In this document: positions 1 to 8,386 of the stretch, in pieces
Layout of the letters: each line of letters opens with the position of its first letter
How positions within the stretch are numbered: position 1 is the first letter of the stretch
Source of the DNA: an uncultured Mycoplasmatota bacterium
GTDB taxonomy: Bacteria; Bacillota_I; Bacilli_A; RF39; UBA660
DNA length: 64,000 bases
Reading direction: 5' to 3'
Assembly: GCA_948434005.1 (NCBI GenBank)
Contig: CAOJEH010000007.1
Coordinates: 1 to 64,000 of the forward strand
The notes under the pieces: generated by a model
Seen by the model: only the letters and a program-made list of their open reading frames with translations
Database searches by the model: none
Told to the model about the DNA's origin: nothing
Made by a program: the position numbers and the translations under genes

Positions 1-1
1 G

Positions 2-883
2 ACAGGAAAGAAATATAATAACAATCGTACTAATCTAGCAAAGTTAAGACAAATATCCGATTCATTATGTGCAGAATATGGATTAAGTGTTCTTGATGAA
101 GATAATAGTTATAAGAATACCTATAAACATAAAGTAATAGATAATGATTATTATAAAACTCTTAAAGATGATTTATATAGTATTATTAGTTATTCAGTCA
201 CACTAAAACAAGTTATGGATAGAATGAAATTATTAGGTTATAAAATTTATTCCCGTAATGGCATAATAACGATTTATAGAGATGACTGCGATAAAGTTAG
301 AATTGAAAAGGCATTTGGTGATGATTATTCAAAAGATAGCATTAACGAGCGATTATATTTATCAAAACAAATTACTTTTAAACCAATCCCACAAAAATCC
401 ATTTTTCAAGAATATTTATCAAAAAATAATAACAAACACAAAGGTATTTATGGGTTATATTTATACTACTGTTATTTATTAAAAGTGTTTCCAAAAGGAC
501 ATCCTAAACAATATCTATCTTATTCTATAAGGCAAGAAATTAAAAAGTTAGATTCGTTTTCAAAGCAAACAGAATTTATGGTATATAATAAGATTGAAAC
601 TATTAAAGATTTAGATAACTTTGTTAAAAACAACTATGAAGAATATCAAAATCTTATGGGTAAAAGAGAAAACCTTTGGAAACGATATCATAGAGCAAAA
701 ACTGAAGATAAAAAATCAGAGATACTTGCTGAAATAAACGTCATTCAACCAAAAATCAAAGAACTTCGCAGATTAGATAATTATTGCAAAGAAATTAGAA
801 AACGCTCTGAGTCTATACAAAATAATCTTAATAATTTTGATAAAGAAATGCAAAAAGAAAAAGACAATCCTAGGTCGCTATGA
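2..883 (+). CDS. Relaxase (mobilization nuclease), C-terminal part, cut by window edge
   Basis: The frame is open from the first bases, so the start and catalytic domain lie outside the window. The visible beginning (TGKKYNNN, then NLAKLRQISDSLCAEYGLSV) matches the stretch that follows the catalytic domain in relaxases of Bacillota integrative and mobilizable elements, which nick the transfer origin and pilot the DNA strand. The remaining ~220 residues are Lys/Glu-rich with long predicted helices, typical of the poorly conserved relaxase tail. An internal ATG at 215 is not the real start. It is the only mobility gene seen here and reads toward the leftward accessory operon, from which it is separated by a terminator. 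Family assignment comes from the short conserved part. Confidence 0.75.
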   Translation, partial: TGKKYNNNRTNLAKLRQISDSLCAEYGLSVLDEDNSYKNTYKHKVIDNDYYKTLKDDLYSIISYSVTLKQVMDRMKLLGYKIYSRNGIITIYRDDCDKVRIEKAFGDDYSKDSINERLYLSKQITFKPIPQKSIFQEYLSKNNNKHKGIYGLYLYYCYLLKVFPKGHPKQYLSYSIRQEIKKLDSFSKQTEFMVYNKIETIKDLDNFVKNNYEEYQNLMGKRENLWKRYHRAKTEDKKSEILAEINVIQPKIKELRRLDNYCKEIRKRSESIQNNLNNFDKEMQKEKDNPRSL

Positions 884-900
884 CTTAAGTTGTCTTTTTT
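861..900 (+). terminator. Intrinsic terminator after relaxase
   Basis: AAGACAA (861-867) pairs with TTGTCTT (890-896) and is followed by a T run. The stop codon TGA (881-883) sits in the loop, so the terminator overlaps the gene end. Confidence 0.6.
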
Positions 901-913
901 ACTTCTGAATATA

Positions 914-1435
914 TTAATTAAAATTGGCTTTTAACATTTTTAAAACTAACTCTCTATATTCATTATCAAATGGGACAAATTCACTTGAGTAAAATAGATT
1001 TTTAAATTCATCATAGGATAGCAATTTTACTTCTGATACTTCTTCCTTTTGTAAATGTAATTTTGAAATATCTAAATCTCTTTTTAATAAATATATTTGT
1101 GCTATTTCAAACGATTTATCAGCAATATATTCACCAATAAACTTATAGTCTGATTCTTTTGTTTCAATGCCTAATTCTTCGTATGTTTCTCTAACAGCAC
1201 CTTCGATAGAGGTTTCACCAGCAACAACATGTCCAGCACTTGGCATATCCCACTTATTAGGATGGTTTTTCTTACAAGTAGCTCTTTTTTGAACTAATAT
1301 CTCATTTTTACTATTAATAATCCATATCCAAACAGGTTTATGATAAAATCCTGGATTTTCACTATGACATATAGATTTTAGTTCAGTACCAATGTATTTA
1401 CCATCACGACTATAAATATCAAAAACTTCTTCCAT
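914..1435 (-). CDS. NUDIX hydrolase
   Basis: A 173-residue protein with a complete Nudix box, G-x5-E-x7-REETYEELGI-like: GHVVAGETSIEGAVRETYEE around residues 68-87. The N-terminal layout (VFDIYSRDGKYIGTE, then a 'VWIWIINSKNEILVQKR' strand) resembles the isopentenyl-diphosphate isomerase/YfcD branch of Nudix proteins, which cleave nucleoside or other diphosphates. Substrate cannot be told. Its ATG follows the stop of the IMPase gene directly, so the two are translationally coupled. It is the last gene of the leftward run that starts with the Pycsar cyclase, and therefore may act on nucleotides in that system; that is inference. Confidence 0.85.
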   Translation of the reverse strand: MEEVFDIYSRDGKYIGTELKSICHSENPGFYHKPVWIWIINSKNEILVQKRATCKKNHPNKWDMPSAGHVVAGETSIEGAVRETYEELGIETKESDYKFIGEYIADKSFEIAQIYLLKRDLDISKLHLQKEEVSEVKLLSYDEFKNLFYSSEFVPFDNEYRELVLKMLKANFN

Positions 1436-2236
1436 TTATTTTTCCTCCAAATATTTTTTTATTACTGATATTACTTCATTATGAACTTTTCCATTACTTA
1501 TTACTGCACCTTTAATACTTTTATCATATCTTTGTTCATTACCAAATAAATTAGTAACTTTTCCTCCTGCTTCTTCTACAATAACTTTCGCTGCTGCAAT
1601 ATCACAGTTTTTATGATTAGTTCCTGGAAAAATTGCTAAAATAAATTCTCCACTTGCAACACAAGTACATGCCCTTATAATACTTCCTATTCCGATAAAA
1701 TAAGCCTTTTCACCCAATTCTTTAATTGAAGGAAAAAGATTATATTCTGCTTCTGGCCACATATCAAAATGGCATACACCTTTCATATCATCTAACTCAT
1801 AATCATTAACATTTATTTTTTCACCATTTTGATATGCACCTTGCCCCTTAATTGCTGAATAAAGATTATCAGTAAATGGGTCATAAATCACTCCAACAGT
1901 TGATATTCCATCAATTACTAATGCTAATGAAAAGACTGATACTGGTATATTTCTTGCATACATTGCAGTTCCATCGACTGGGTCGCATACCCATACATAT
2001 TTACTTTCTCCAAATTGTTCTTCTTCGCCATCAACAGAATGTGTTGGGAAAGCTTCTTTAACTCTTTTTATTAAGTACGAATTTATTTCTTTATCAGCCA
2101 AAGTAACTATTGTTTTATCTCTCTTATATGAAGAAATATCTTTTCTAGAAAAATATTTTTTCATAATTTTACCTGCTTCATTTGCTATTTCTTTTGCAAA
2201 TTGTAAATAATTTTCATATTCATTCATTTTCATCAT
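1436..2236 (-). CDS. Inositol monophosphatase-family phosphatase (IMPase/CysQ superfamily)
   Basis: A 266-residue Mg-dependent phosphatase of the IMPase fold. Motifs: DGEEEQFG (metal Glu) near residue 70, CDPVDGTAMYARN near 85-97 (the DPxDGT motif), and NCDIAAAKVIVEEAGG near 210-225, where the usual W-D pair is C-D. The family removes phosphate from inositol phosphates, sugar phosphates or 3',5'-bisphosphonucleotides; the substrate is not determinable. Three ATGs lie close together at the start (2236, 2233, 2227) behind AAAGGA; spacing favours the second or third. It is one of three IMPase-like proteins in the window, and is 12 bases after the HEPN-like gene and directly before the NUDIX gene. 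Confidence 0.88.
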   Translation of the reverse strand: MMKMNEYENYLQFAKEIANEAGKIMKKYFSRKDISSYKRDKTIVTLADKEINSYLIKRVKEAFPTHSVDGEEEQFGESKYVWVCDPVDGTAMYARNIPVSVFSLALVIDGISTVGVIYDPFTDNLYSAIKGQGAYQNGEKINVNDYELDDMKGVCHFDMWPEAEYNLFPSIKELGEKAYFIGIGSIIRACTCVASGEFILAIFPGTNHKNCDIAAAKVIVEEAGGKVTNLFGNEQRYDKSIKGAVISNGKVHNEVISVIKKYLEEK

Positions 2237-2248
2237 TTTCCTTTCTTA

Positions 2249-2704
2249 TTAAAACATTGAATATTTAGATATTCCTGCTATATCATGTATTAATTTTTCA
2301 AACGACTCTTGAGTCCAAAATCTTGGATGCATATATCCATGATCGACACTATTTCTGTTATCTCCATTATCTAAGTCACTTGATTCTTCAAAATACTTTT
2401 TGATTTCATCAAGTATTTTTACATATTCAACATTGTCTTTATTTTCTTCTTTTGCTAATTTTAATAAACCTAAACCAACTTTTGTTCGTTTTGGTTTGCC
2501 TTTTTCATCTAAAAATTCTCTTCCATATTGAGTTGTTGTACTTCTAATTAATTCTTCAAGATATGAGTATGCAAACGGAGTTAATACTGAATATGAATTT
2601 GGAACATTTTGATATATTTCTTTAACAATTTCCCAATCTGGCACCCAATTCCAATTGTGAGCATAATCCAATATTTCTTTAAAATCATCATTTATATTCA
2701 TCAA
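2249..2704 (-). CDS. HEPN-like protein downstream of Pycsar
   Basis: A 151-residue, mostly helical protein. Near residues 117-123 it has RNSVDHG, an R-N-x3-H arrangement of the kind that forms the catalytic site of HEPN ribonucleases found in abortive-infection and toxin systems. No other domain is recognised. It starts with ATGATG behind GGAGG and lies 40 bases after the PycTM effector gene on the same strand, so it is probably transcribed with the Pycsar pair. Function as an RNase or as an extra effector is inference from the motif and the position; a HEPN fold without catalytic activity is also possible. Confidence 0.5.
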   Translation of the reverse strand: MMNINDDFKEILDYAHNWNWVPDWEIVKEIYQNVPNSYSVLTPFAYSYLEELIRSTTTQYGREFLDEKGKPKRTKVGLGLLKLAKEENKDNVEYVKILDEIKKYFEESSDLDNGDNRNSVDHGYMHPRFWTQESFEKLIHDIAGISKYSMF

Positions 2705-2744
2705 TAATTACCTCCATTAAATTCATTTTGATGTTAGAATACAT

Positions 2745-3311
2745 TTATAAATATACAATAATTCCAATTATAATCAAAAATATTAACAATAAGAAACCTG
2801 ATAAAGAAAACTTTAATCCAATCTGAAAATTTTTGAATTTATTTATACAAATAATTGAATTAATATATACTTGATTTAAAAGATCATCTATTAACTCTTC
2901 TTCAGTTGTATCATTTAAACTTTTCTTAAATTCTACTGAACTATTAAAATTGGCAATGCTACCAAAATATATATGTGAAGGTTTCTTTAGATTAAATTTT
3001 GTTTGTAAAGTAGGAATTAGAACTTTTATTAATTTATATAATCCCCAAAATATAATACCAATAGATAAAACTATAAATAAAATATACAAAACATCACTAA
3101 AATTAATATTTTTAATTACTTCTTTAAGTAAATCTGTATATTTTTTAATAATACTATCATTAGTAAATAAAACAGTTATAATCACACCAAATAACCCTAA
3201 AGCTATTGAAGCTTTTACCTCTGAATTATTGATCCAACTAATTATATTGTCCAAATTTTTATAAATATCTTCTTTGTTATAATTATTTTTTGTATCAATT
3301 TCCTTTTTCAT
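2745..3311 (-). CDS. pycTM: PycTM-like transmembrane effector (Pycsar)
   Basis: A 188-residue membrane protein beginning at the ATG at 3311, behind AAGGAGG and overlapping the cyclase gene by 17 bases; a GTG 51 bases upstream is less likely. Hydrophobic segments lie near residues 32-48, 72-95 and 164-187. The pattern 'NIISWINNSEVKASIALG' at the N-terminus, 'IYFGSIANF' in the middle and 'ICINKFKNFQIGLKFS' before the last membrane segment is that of the PycTM family. In published Pycsar systems PycTM is activated by cyclic UMP or cyclic CMP and impairs the inner membrane to abort phage infection. The overlap with a class III cyclase gene supports this strongly. Confidence 0.82.
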   Translation of the reverse strand: MKKEIDTKNNYNKEDIYKNLDNIISWINNSEVKASIALGLFGVIITVLFTNDSIIKKYTDLLKEVIKNINFSDVLYILFIVLSIGIIFWGLYKLIKVLIPTLQTKFNLKKPSHIYFGSIANFNSSVEFKKSLNDTTEEELIDDLLNQVYINSIICINKFKNFQIGLKFSLSGFLLLIFLIIIGIIVYL

Positions 3312-4641
3312 ATTTTTCCAAATCCTCCTTATATTTTTGCCAATTTGCCTTTTCAGAATCACTACAATGTTCTATTTTCCAATCTAATTCAAACGACAGA
3401 TCAAATAATTTATTGTTTTCTTTTGCCCATTTTATAGTTTCTTTTTTTAATGACACCCAAGACGACTTTTTAACCATTAAAATCATCAAATTCAAGGCTT
3501 TTTCATATAAATTGAATATGTTATAAATTCCTATTAAATAACAATCTACACTTAAGTCCAATTTTTCTCTCGTTTCTCCTAATTTTTCTCCAAACATATA
3601 ATAGTTGTTAATACATTTTTCCCAAAAATCATATCCCATTTTTTCTATATAAATATCTTGACAAAATGATTCTTGCAAAAAATTATAAAATGTATTTTGC
3701 ATTTCATCGATTTTTGATTTGTATAGTTCTTTTTCATTATCTATTCTTTCTTTTTGTACAACTACATCTTTTTCTAATTTAATAAGTTCTTTAAACTTAT
3801 CATCTAATTTATCAACCATTTGCGATAATTGCTCTTCATTCTCATTATTAGATATTAATGCATTTTCAGGCTTAAATGCACTTCCTAATTCATCTTTAAA
3901 ATCTAAATAATAATTAAATGTAGAATATCCAATATAAGACTTTCCATTTCTAACATTGATAGTTTTTTTAAACTTATCTTTATGTATAGGAATTATGTCA
4001 TTATAAACTTTCTCTGAAATTAAAATTTCTCCACCTTTAGCAACATCAGAATATTTACTTGCATAATTAGTTACTTTTCCGACCCAAACGCAATCAGTTT
4101 CATTTTCCTTTTCCTCATCATTTTCTAAACCATACATTCCAACTTTTGTGACTAGAATAGATCCTGAGTCTATTCCTATTCCACATTCTATTAACTTGTT
4201 ATTAACATTAGATTTTAAAAATTTATTTAAACTAAAATCTATACAAGTTTGCATTGCTCTAGCTGCGTTAAGGGCATTATCAACACCACGGCATATTATA
4301 TTACCATCATCATCTTTTTTATCTACAAATACTCCCATAATCCTGTCACCTAAAAATTGTCTTGTAACACCATCGTTTTTTCTAACGCAATCTACACACG
4401 TTCTCATAAAGGAACGATAAATTTTCACCATACTTTGTGGTTTACTCATATCTGTTAATAATGTTGATTTTCTTATATCAATGAATAAAATAGTTGCATT
4501 AGTTTGATATACTTTATTATTATCCTCCAATTGGTTTGTGGCAGGAACTCCTTCATCATTTACTATTTTTTCTACATCAGTAGATGTTATTTTTTCTATT
4601 CTTTTGTCTAATTTCTCAAAATCAGTTTTACCAAATCCCAT
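3295..4641 (-). CDS. pycC: Pycsar nucleotide cyclase (class III, PycC)
   Basis: A 448-residue protein with a class III nucleotidyl cyclase domain at about residues 45-215. The metal-binding aspartates are in 'ATILFIDIRKSTLL' and 'QFLGDRIMGVF'; 'GIGIDSGSILVTKVG' and 'CVWVGKVTNYASKYSD' complete the fold. The C-terminal half has a coiled coil followed by a helical region. Pycsar cyclases make cyclic UMP or cyclic CMP after phage infection; which base is used cannot be read here. The ATG at 4641 lies behind GAGGTG; the GTG twelve bases upstream is inside that ribosome site. An extended -10 (TGG-TATAAT) is at 4694-4699. The effector gene overlaps its end. Confidence 0.85.
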   Translation of the reverse strand: MGFGKTDFEKLDKRIEKITSTDVEKIVNDEGVPATNQLEDNNKVYQTNATILFIDIRKSTLLTDMSKPQSMVKIYRSFMRTCVDCVRKNDGVTRQFLGDRIMGVFVDKKDDDGNIICRGVDNALNAARAMQTCIDFSLNKFLKSNVNNKLIECGIGIDSGSILVTKVGMYGLENDEEKENETDCVWVGKVTNYASKYSDVAKGGEILISEKVYNDIIPIHKDKFKKTINVRNGKSYIGYSTFNYYLDFKDELGSAFKPENALISNNENEEQLSQMVDKLDDKFKELIKLEKDVVVQKERIDNEKELYKSKIDEMQNTFYNFLQESFCQDIYIEKMGYDFWEKCINNYYMFGEKLGETREKLDLSVDCYLIGIYNIFNLYEKALNLMILMVKKSSWVSLKKETIKWAKENNKLFDLSFELDWKIEHCSDSEKANWQKYKEDLEKYEKGN

Positions 4642-4731
4642 ATTACACCTCACAATCTTTATTCATATAGAAATACGTTTAAAACTTAATGAAATTATAC
4701 CAAAAATAGGCAAAAATAGCCATACTTCCAC

Positions 4732-4759
4732 TTGAAATAATTCCAATATCTGTTATAAT
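4732..4759 (+). promoter_or_regulatory. Sigma-A promoter for candidate RNA, copy 1
   Basis: TTGAAA (4732-4737) and TATAAT (4754-4759) with a 16-base spacer, pointing right, away from the leftward genes on both sides. No rightward protein gene follows. Confidence 0.55.
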
Positions 4760-4765
4760 TTAAAT

Positions 4766-4862
4766 ATCAGTTGATTTAATCAATCTTGGGAGTATTATTT
4801 TTCGCATACGTGTATCGTTAAGGCTCCAGTTTGAACTAAACTTGCTTTTTGCAAGTTTTTTT
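4766..4862 (+). ncRNA. Candidate small RNA with palindromic 3' end, copy 1
   Basis: A promoter at 4732-4759 predicts a start near 4766. The transcript would end at AACTTGC-TTTT-GCAAGTT plus seven T (ending 4862). No rightward gene follows, and both neighbouring genes run left. The last ~40 bases match the second copy near 8.3-8.4 kb while the 5' part differs. Function unknown; it could be a small RNA, an antisense regulator or an expressed mobile-element end. Confidence 0.4.
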
Positions 4863-4910
4863 ATTGTTCAAAGGAGCATGATGAGACGAACTTCGTAGTT
4901 AACTTTGGAA
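4823..4910 (+). repeat. 88-bp palindromic intergenic element, copy 1
   Basis: Nested inverted repeat: GCTCC (4823-4827) pairs with GGAGC (4873-4877), TTTGAAC with GTTCAAA, and a terminator hairpin sits in the centre. Homology to the second copy continues past the palindrome to 4910 and includes ATGATGAGACGA. The two copies are direct repeats enclosing the genes between 4.9 and 8.2 kb. Confidence 0.75.
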
Positions 4911-4941
4911 GACTCTATAATTAACTAATAAATCAAAATAC

Positions 4942-5706
4942 CTAGGTTCTACCATTTCTATAAGTAGCCATTACTTCGATAATTTGATCAGATAAATTAT
5001 ACCATTTTATCTGAATATGATGTCTGCAAAACTCATATTTACTATTATAATTTAAATTTCTAGACATCGGTTGTATAGATAAACAACTAATATGAAGTGA
5101 AGATATATCATCTAATATATGTTTTTTTATTATATATTTAATTTCATCATTTGTTATCCAAATAAAGTCATCTACTACCCCATATATAATAGCATCTACT
5201 TCATACTCAGATTTATTTCCTTGTAAAACAAATCTATTAATAAATTTATCTATGTATTTATCTTTATTAAATTCTTGATTTATTATATCGACTTCATTTT
5301 GATATTTATTTCTATATTCACTGCTTGATAATCTAGTTTTGCCTGTACCATTAATTGTTCCATCTGCATAATGATAATTTAAATACATAGTAATTATGTT
5401 ATTACTGATTCCCATCTTCTTTAAAAATTCAATAAATGTCTCTATATTTTCAACATGTACCGAGTTTTTCACTCCTTTTTTAATGCTTATTCCTCTAACA
5501 AGATTATTTATTTTTATATAGATATCAGCCTTTCTTTTTGATTTATTTACCCAACATATAATGCTGTCACTAAAATCCAAATCCTTATAAATTTTATATA
5601 GTAAATCTTGAAATATAGGATAAACTTTTCCAACTATTTTACCATTTAAATACTGTGCAAACTCCTCTTCATTTTTATAACCTGTAATTTCTTTATTAAA
5701 AGGAAT
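4942..5706 (-). CDS. Unknown accessory protein, possibly nuclease-like; probable ATT start
   Basis: A 254-residue protein if translation starts at ATT (5706-5704). The frame is open well upstream of the TTG at 5580, and the only good ribosome site, GGAGGTGG, is seven bases before that ATT. No ATG, GTG or other TTG lies in frame in between. The N-terminal part reads 'NKEITGYKNEEEFAQYLNGK', followed by 'KRKADIYIKINNLVRGISIK', which recalls an Asp...x-x-Lys core of restriction-type nucleases although the usual second acidic residue is Ser. The C-terminus has 'KYEFCRHHIQIKWYNLSDQI'. I do not recognise the family; a defence-related nuclease is only a guess. Confidence 0.6.
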   Translation of the reverse strand: MPFNKEITGYKNEEEFAQYLNGKIVGKVYPIFQDLLYKIYKDLDFSDSIICWVNKSKRKADIYIKINNLVRGISIKKGVKNSVHVENIETFIEFLKKMGISNNIITMYLNYHYADGTINGTGKTRLSSSEYRNKYQNEVDIINQEFNKDKYIDKFINRFVLQGNKSEYEVDAIIYGVVDDFIWITNDEIKYIIKKHILDDISSLHISCLSIQPMSRNLNYNSKYEFCRHHIQIKWYNLSDQIIEVMATYRNGRT

Positions 5707-5752
5707 ACTACCACCTCCATTTATATTATAGTGATGATATATTTTTTTTCAT

Positions 5753-5780
5753 AAAAAAAATTCCCTTATTATGGAATTTT
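5753..5780 (-). terminator. Intrinsic terminator after IMPase gene (possibly bidirectional)
   Basis: AAAATTCC and GGAATTTT (5757-5764 with 5773-5780) pair around an eight-base loop. T runs follow on both strands. Confidence 0.6.
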
Positions 5781-5787
5781 ACTTTTT

Positions 5788-6565
5788 TTAGTTATTTAAT
5801 ATATTGATTAGTTCATCATGAATTTTACCATTACTAATTACTTTATTATCTATTTTTTTCATAGATTCCCCACTAATATTAGTTATTTTACCTCCAGCTT
5901 CTTCTACAATTAACATACCCGCTGCTGAACTTAAGCCCTCACTTGGCTTAACATTTATAAAGCCATCAATTTTTCCAGATGCTAACCAACATAATTCTAT
6001 TGCACTAGATACAATTAATCTTAAACCTCTTGTTTTTGTTGCAAGTTTTTCTTCGATATTTAAAACTTCTTTTATATGTTTATCATTGTAATGTGATGTC
6101 AAGCAAAAAGAAATAATGCTATCCTTTAAATCAGAAGTTGAAGATACCTTTAATTTCTTATCATTACAATAAGATCTTCCCCCCCCCCTTATATGCATAA
6201 TATGTATCTTTTTGATTATAATCATAAACAAATCCAAATATTGTTTCACCATTCTTTTTTAATGCAATTGATGTTGAAAATAATGGTATACCTGATGCAA
6301 AGTTTATTGTTCCATCTACCGGTTCAATATACCATACATATTCACTGTTATTATTAATTCTTCCTTTTTCCTCAGAATATATGGAATATTTTGGAAACCA
6401 CTCTAAAAGCTGGTTTATAATTTTTTCTTCAATATAGATATCAACATTTGTGACTATATCATTTAATTCTTTATTTTCTATATTTTTATCAAAATTTAAT
6501 GTTTCTTTATAACTGCTTTCTATTAATTCTTTTAATTTTTCTACAAAATTATTATCGAGATTCAT
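5788..6565 (-). CDS. IMPase-family phosphatase, frame broken at a G10 tract (phase OFF)
   Basis: Two overlapping frames together make one IMPase-family protein. The upstream frame holds 'EEKGRINN' and 'IEPVDGTINFASGIP' (the DPxDGT position reads EPVDGT). The downstream frame holds 'RSYCNDKKLKV', 'IELCWLASGKIDGFI' and 'GMLIVEEAGGKITNIS'. They meet at ten G on the coding strand. Nine G would give a continuous protein of 258 residues (KGGGRSYCN across the joint), close to the family length. As sequenced, the product stops five residues after the tract. The likely ATG is 6565 behind GGGTGG; an ATG at 6583 lacks a ribosome site. The gene follows the Gfo/Idh gene closely and probably shares its mRNA. 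Confidence 0.8.
6179..6188 (-). repeat. G10 mononucleotide tract in IMPase gene
   Basis: Ten consecutive C on the plus strand, G on the coding strand, encoding glycines near codon 121. Tract length divisible by three gives the full frame; ten puts translation out of frame. It is the longest G/C run in the window. Confidence 0.9.
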
Positions 6566-6586
6566 AATAGAAATACCACCCATCTT

Positions 6587-7688
6587 TTAATTGTAAGAAT
6601 TTGTCTCTTCTTTAAAATCAATACTACTACCTTTATTAGCAGAATCTTTTATAGCCTGTAATATTTTCATGCAATATATAGAATCCTTGGGTGTAGCTGC
6701 TATACTGATTTCATTGTTATTATCCATTTTAATGGATTTAATTATCTTTGGTGCTAAATAGCGAAATGAGCCAGAAAATATTGATACTTTATTTTCAACT
6801 TCGTCTTGAAAAACACCATCTGGTTCTATTTGTTGAACTTGTCCTATAGAAGATTGTAAATATAATTTTAATTTATCTTCTAATGTAAATGTTAATTCAC
6901 CTTTATCTCCAAATACTGTTATATCAAATCTAGATCCAACATATGATCCTGCATTAATTGAGTATTGTACTGTTAATTCATCCTCTAATCTTATCAATGC
7001 ATTACAAGTAGTACTAGCACTAACTTTTCTTAATTTACCATTTAAATCTAAACGTTCTTTTGTAATCGGATTCATAGAAGCAGCTACACTTATAATTTCT
7101 TTCGAATCAAACCAGTATTCAATTAAGTCTGTAAAATGAGAGGCCATTGCAAGACGACCCCCCAGATTCTTCACCATCAAAGCTCCAACTCCAAGTAGCA
7201 TCTTCATTAGTAAATCCTGTACCTTGTTGATTAAGATGAACATTATATATTTTACCAAGAGTACCATTATTAATCATTTTCTTTATTTTCAATATATATG
7301 GATTAAAACGAAGTTGATGATCAATAATTAGAATCTTATTATAATTTTTTGTGATTTGATTTATCTCTTTTGCTTCTTCTAGTGTATCTACCATAGGTTT
7401 TTCACAAATAATATTTTTATTTTTGGATATTGCATATAAAAGCATTTCTCTATGAAATTTATTTGGAGTTGTTATACATACTAAATCTAAATCTTCAATA
7501 TCACAAAGTTCTTTATAATCTGCACATGCAACTGGTATATCATATTCCTTAGAAAATTCTCTACTTCGTTCTAAAGAGCTCCCTGCAATTGCATAAACTT
7601 CTGCTTCATCCTGGAAATAACGAAAACCTTTAAGGTGAGTTCTAATACCTACACTTGTACCAATTATACCTATTTTTATTTTCTTCAT
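6587..7688 (-). CDS. Gfo/Idh/MocA-family oxidoreductase, frame broken at a G6 tract (phase OFF)
   Basis: NAD(P)-dependent sugar-type dehydrogenase family. The N-terminal Rossmann motif is 'KIGIIGTSVGIRTH'; 'NIICEKPMVDTLEEA' carries the conserved EKP; and 'EIDHQLRFNP'-type sequence (IIDHQLRFNPYILK) follows. The C-terminal half continues in another frame from 'GGRLAMASHFTDLIEYWF'. The two frames meet at six G; five or eight G would give a continuous protein of 366-367 residues, the normal family length. The ATG at 7688 lies ten bases behind GGAGGG; the ATG at 7706 is inside that ribosome site. Substrate unknown; pairing with an IMPase suggests an inositol- or sugar-phosphate route (inference). 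Confidence 0.82.
7158..7163 (-). repeat. G6 tract in Gfo/Idh gene
   Basis: Six G on the coding strand in the glycine-rich joint EESG-GG-RLAMA. Length 5 or 8 restores the frame, so the present length is off. Confidence 0.75.
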
Positions 7689-7705
7689 TATTATTTTTCC
7701 CTCCA

Positions 7706-8212
7706 TTATTTAAATATTCTAATTAAAATAGAATATTTCCAATTTAATACCGCTCCTTCACAACAATGCTCATATTCTATGATTTTAACTTTTAAAAATG
7801 TGTCATCAATTGATTGATTACTATCAAGAATTTTTTTTATTTCTAAATATTCTTTTCTAATATCATTATCATTTAGCATAGTACTATCTAATTGTCTGTT
7901 CAGTAAATTAATAATATCTTTTTTTATACAATCTCTTTTATCTGCATTATATAATTCAAAATATTTATACATTGAAAGTAGAGCTAAATATTCATCCTTT
8001 TTTATATCATTTAGTTGTTGTAAAATTCCAAATATAGTCATTTGATAAAATGTATAAAAAATTGTCATTCTCTCTATAAAATCAATAAAACTTTCTGTTT
8101 GCCAAAATACATTTGTTATAAATGTTAATAAATATGAAATCCCTACCACTTCTAGTAAATATAAAAATATTTGAAATATACGTTTTGTAATCAAATAATG
8201 TTTTTTTATCAT
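7706..8212 (-). CDS. Small membrane protein, unknown
   Basis: A 168-residue protein with two hydrophobic segments (about residues 11-35 and 48-65), then a mostly helical cytosolic part containing 'NLLNRQLDSTMLNDNDIRKEY' and a Cys pair 'EHCCEG'. I do not recognise the family. It starts behind GGAG and ends where the ribosome site of the Gfo/Idh gene begins, so it probably heads the three-gene unit with the two phase-variable enzymes. A role in defence or transport cannot be argued from the sequence. Confidence 0.6.
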   Translation of the reverse strand: MIKKHYLITKRIFQIFLYLLEVVGISYLLTFITNVFWQTESFIDFIERMTIFYTFYQMTIFGILQQLNDIKKDEYLALLSMYKYFELYNADKRDCIKKDIINLLNRQLDSTMLNDNDIRKEYLEIKKILDSNQSIDDTFLKVKIIEYEHCCEGAVLNWKYSILIRIFK

Positions 8213-8273
8213 AATTTTTCTCCTAAATAATTAATAATTATACAATAAATAACACGAATTTACTATACCATCA

Positions 8274-8302
8274 TTGAAATTTAATCTCAACTCATATATA
8301 GT
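8274..8302 (+). promoter_or_regulatory. Sigma-A promoter for candidate RNA, copy 2
   Basis: TTGAAA (8274-8279) and TATAGT (8297-8302), 17-base spacer, pointing right. Its position relative to the palindromic element is similar to that of copy 1. Confidence 0.55.
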
Positions 8303-8308
8303 ATTTCT

Positions 8309-8386
8309 AGAAAGAGGACTTAGTTTGTAACTTGTATGCCATTTGCTCCAATTTGAACTAAACTTGCTTTATGCAAGTTTTTTTTA
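8309..8386 (+). ncRNA. Candidate small RNA with palindromic 3' end, copy 2
   Basis: Start predicted near 8309 from the promoter. It ends at AACTTGC-TTTA-TGCAAGTT with an eight-T tail (8378-8385). The 5' ~35 bases are unrelated to copy 1 and the 3' part is nearly identical. No rightward gene follows. With the promoter it occupies most of the 330-base gene-free stretch between 8212 and 8544. Confidence 0.4.

Noticed and set aside
3311-3362. GTG start for PycTM at 3362
   Set aside because: It would overlap pycC by 68 bases and has no ribosome site; the ATG at 3311 has AAGGAGG.
4766-4862. T-box or other leader for PycC
   Set aside because: It reads away from pycC; downstream genes are on the other strand.
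4873-4895. Leader peptide MMRRTS (and MMRRSP in the second copy)
   Set aside because: The ATG directly abuts the possible ribosome site, the frame has six codons, and no gene follows on that strand.
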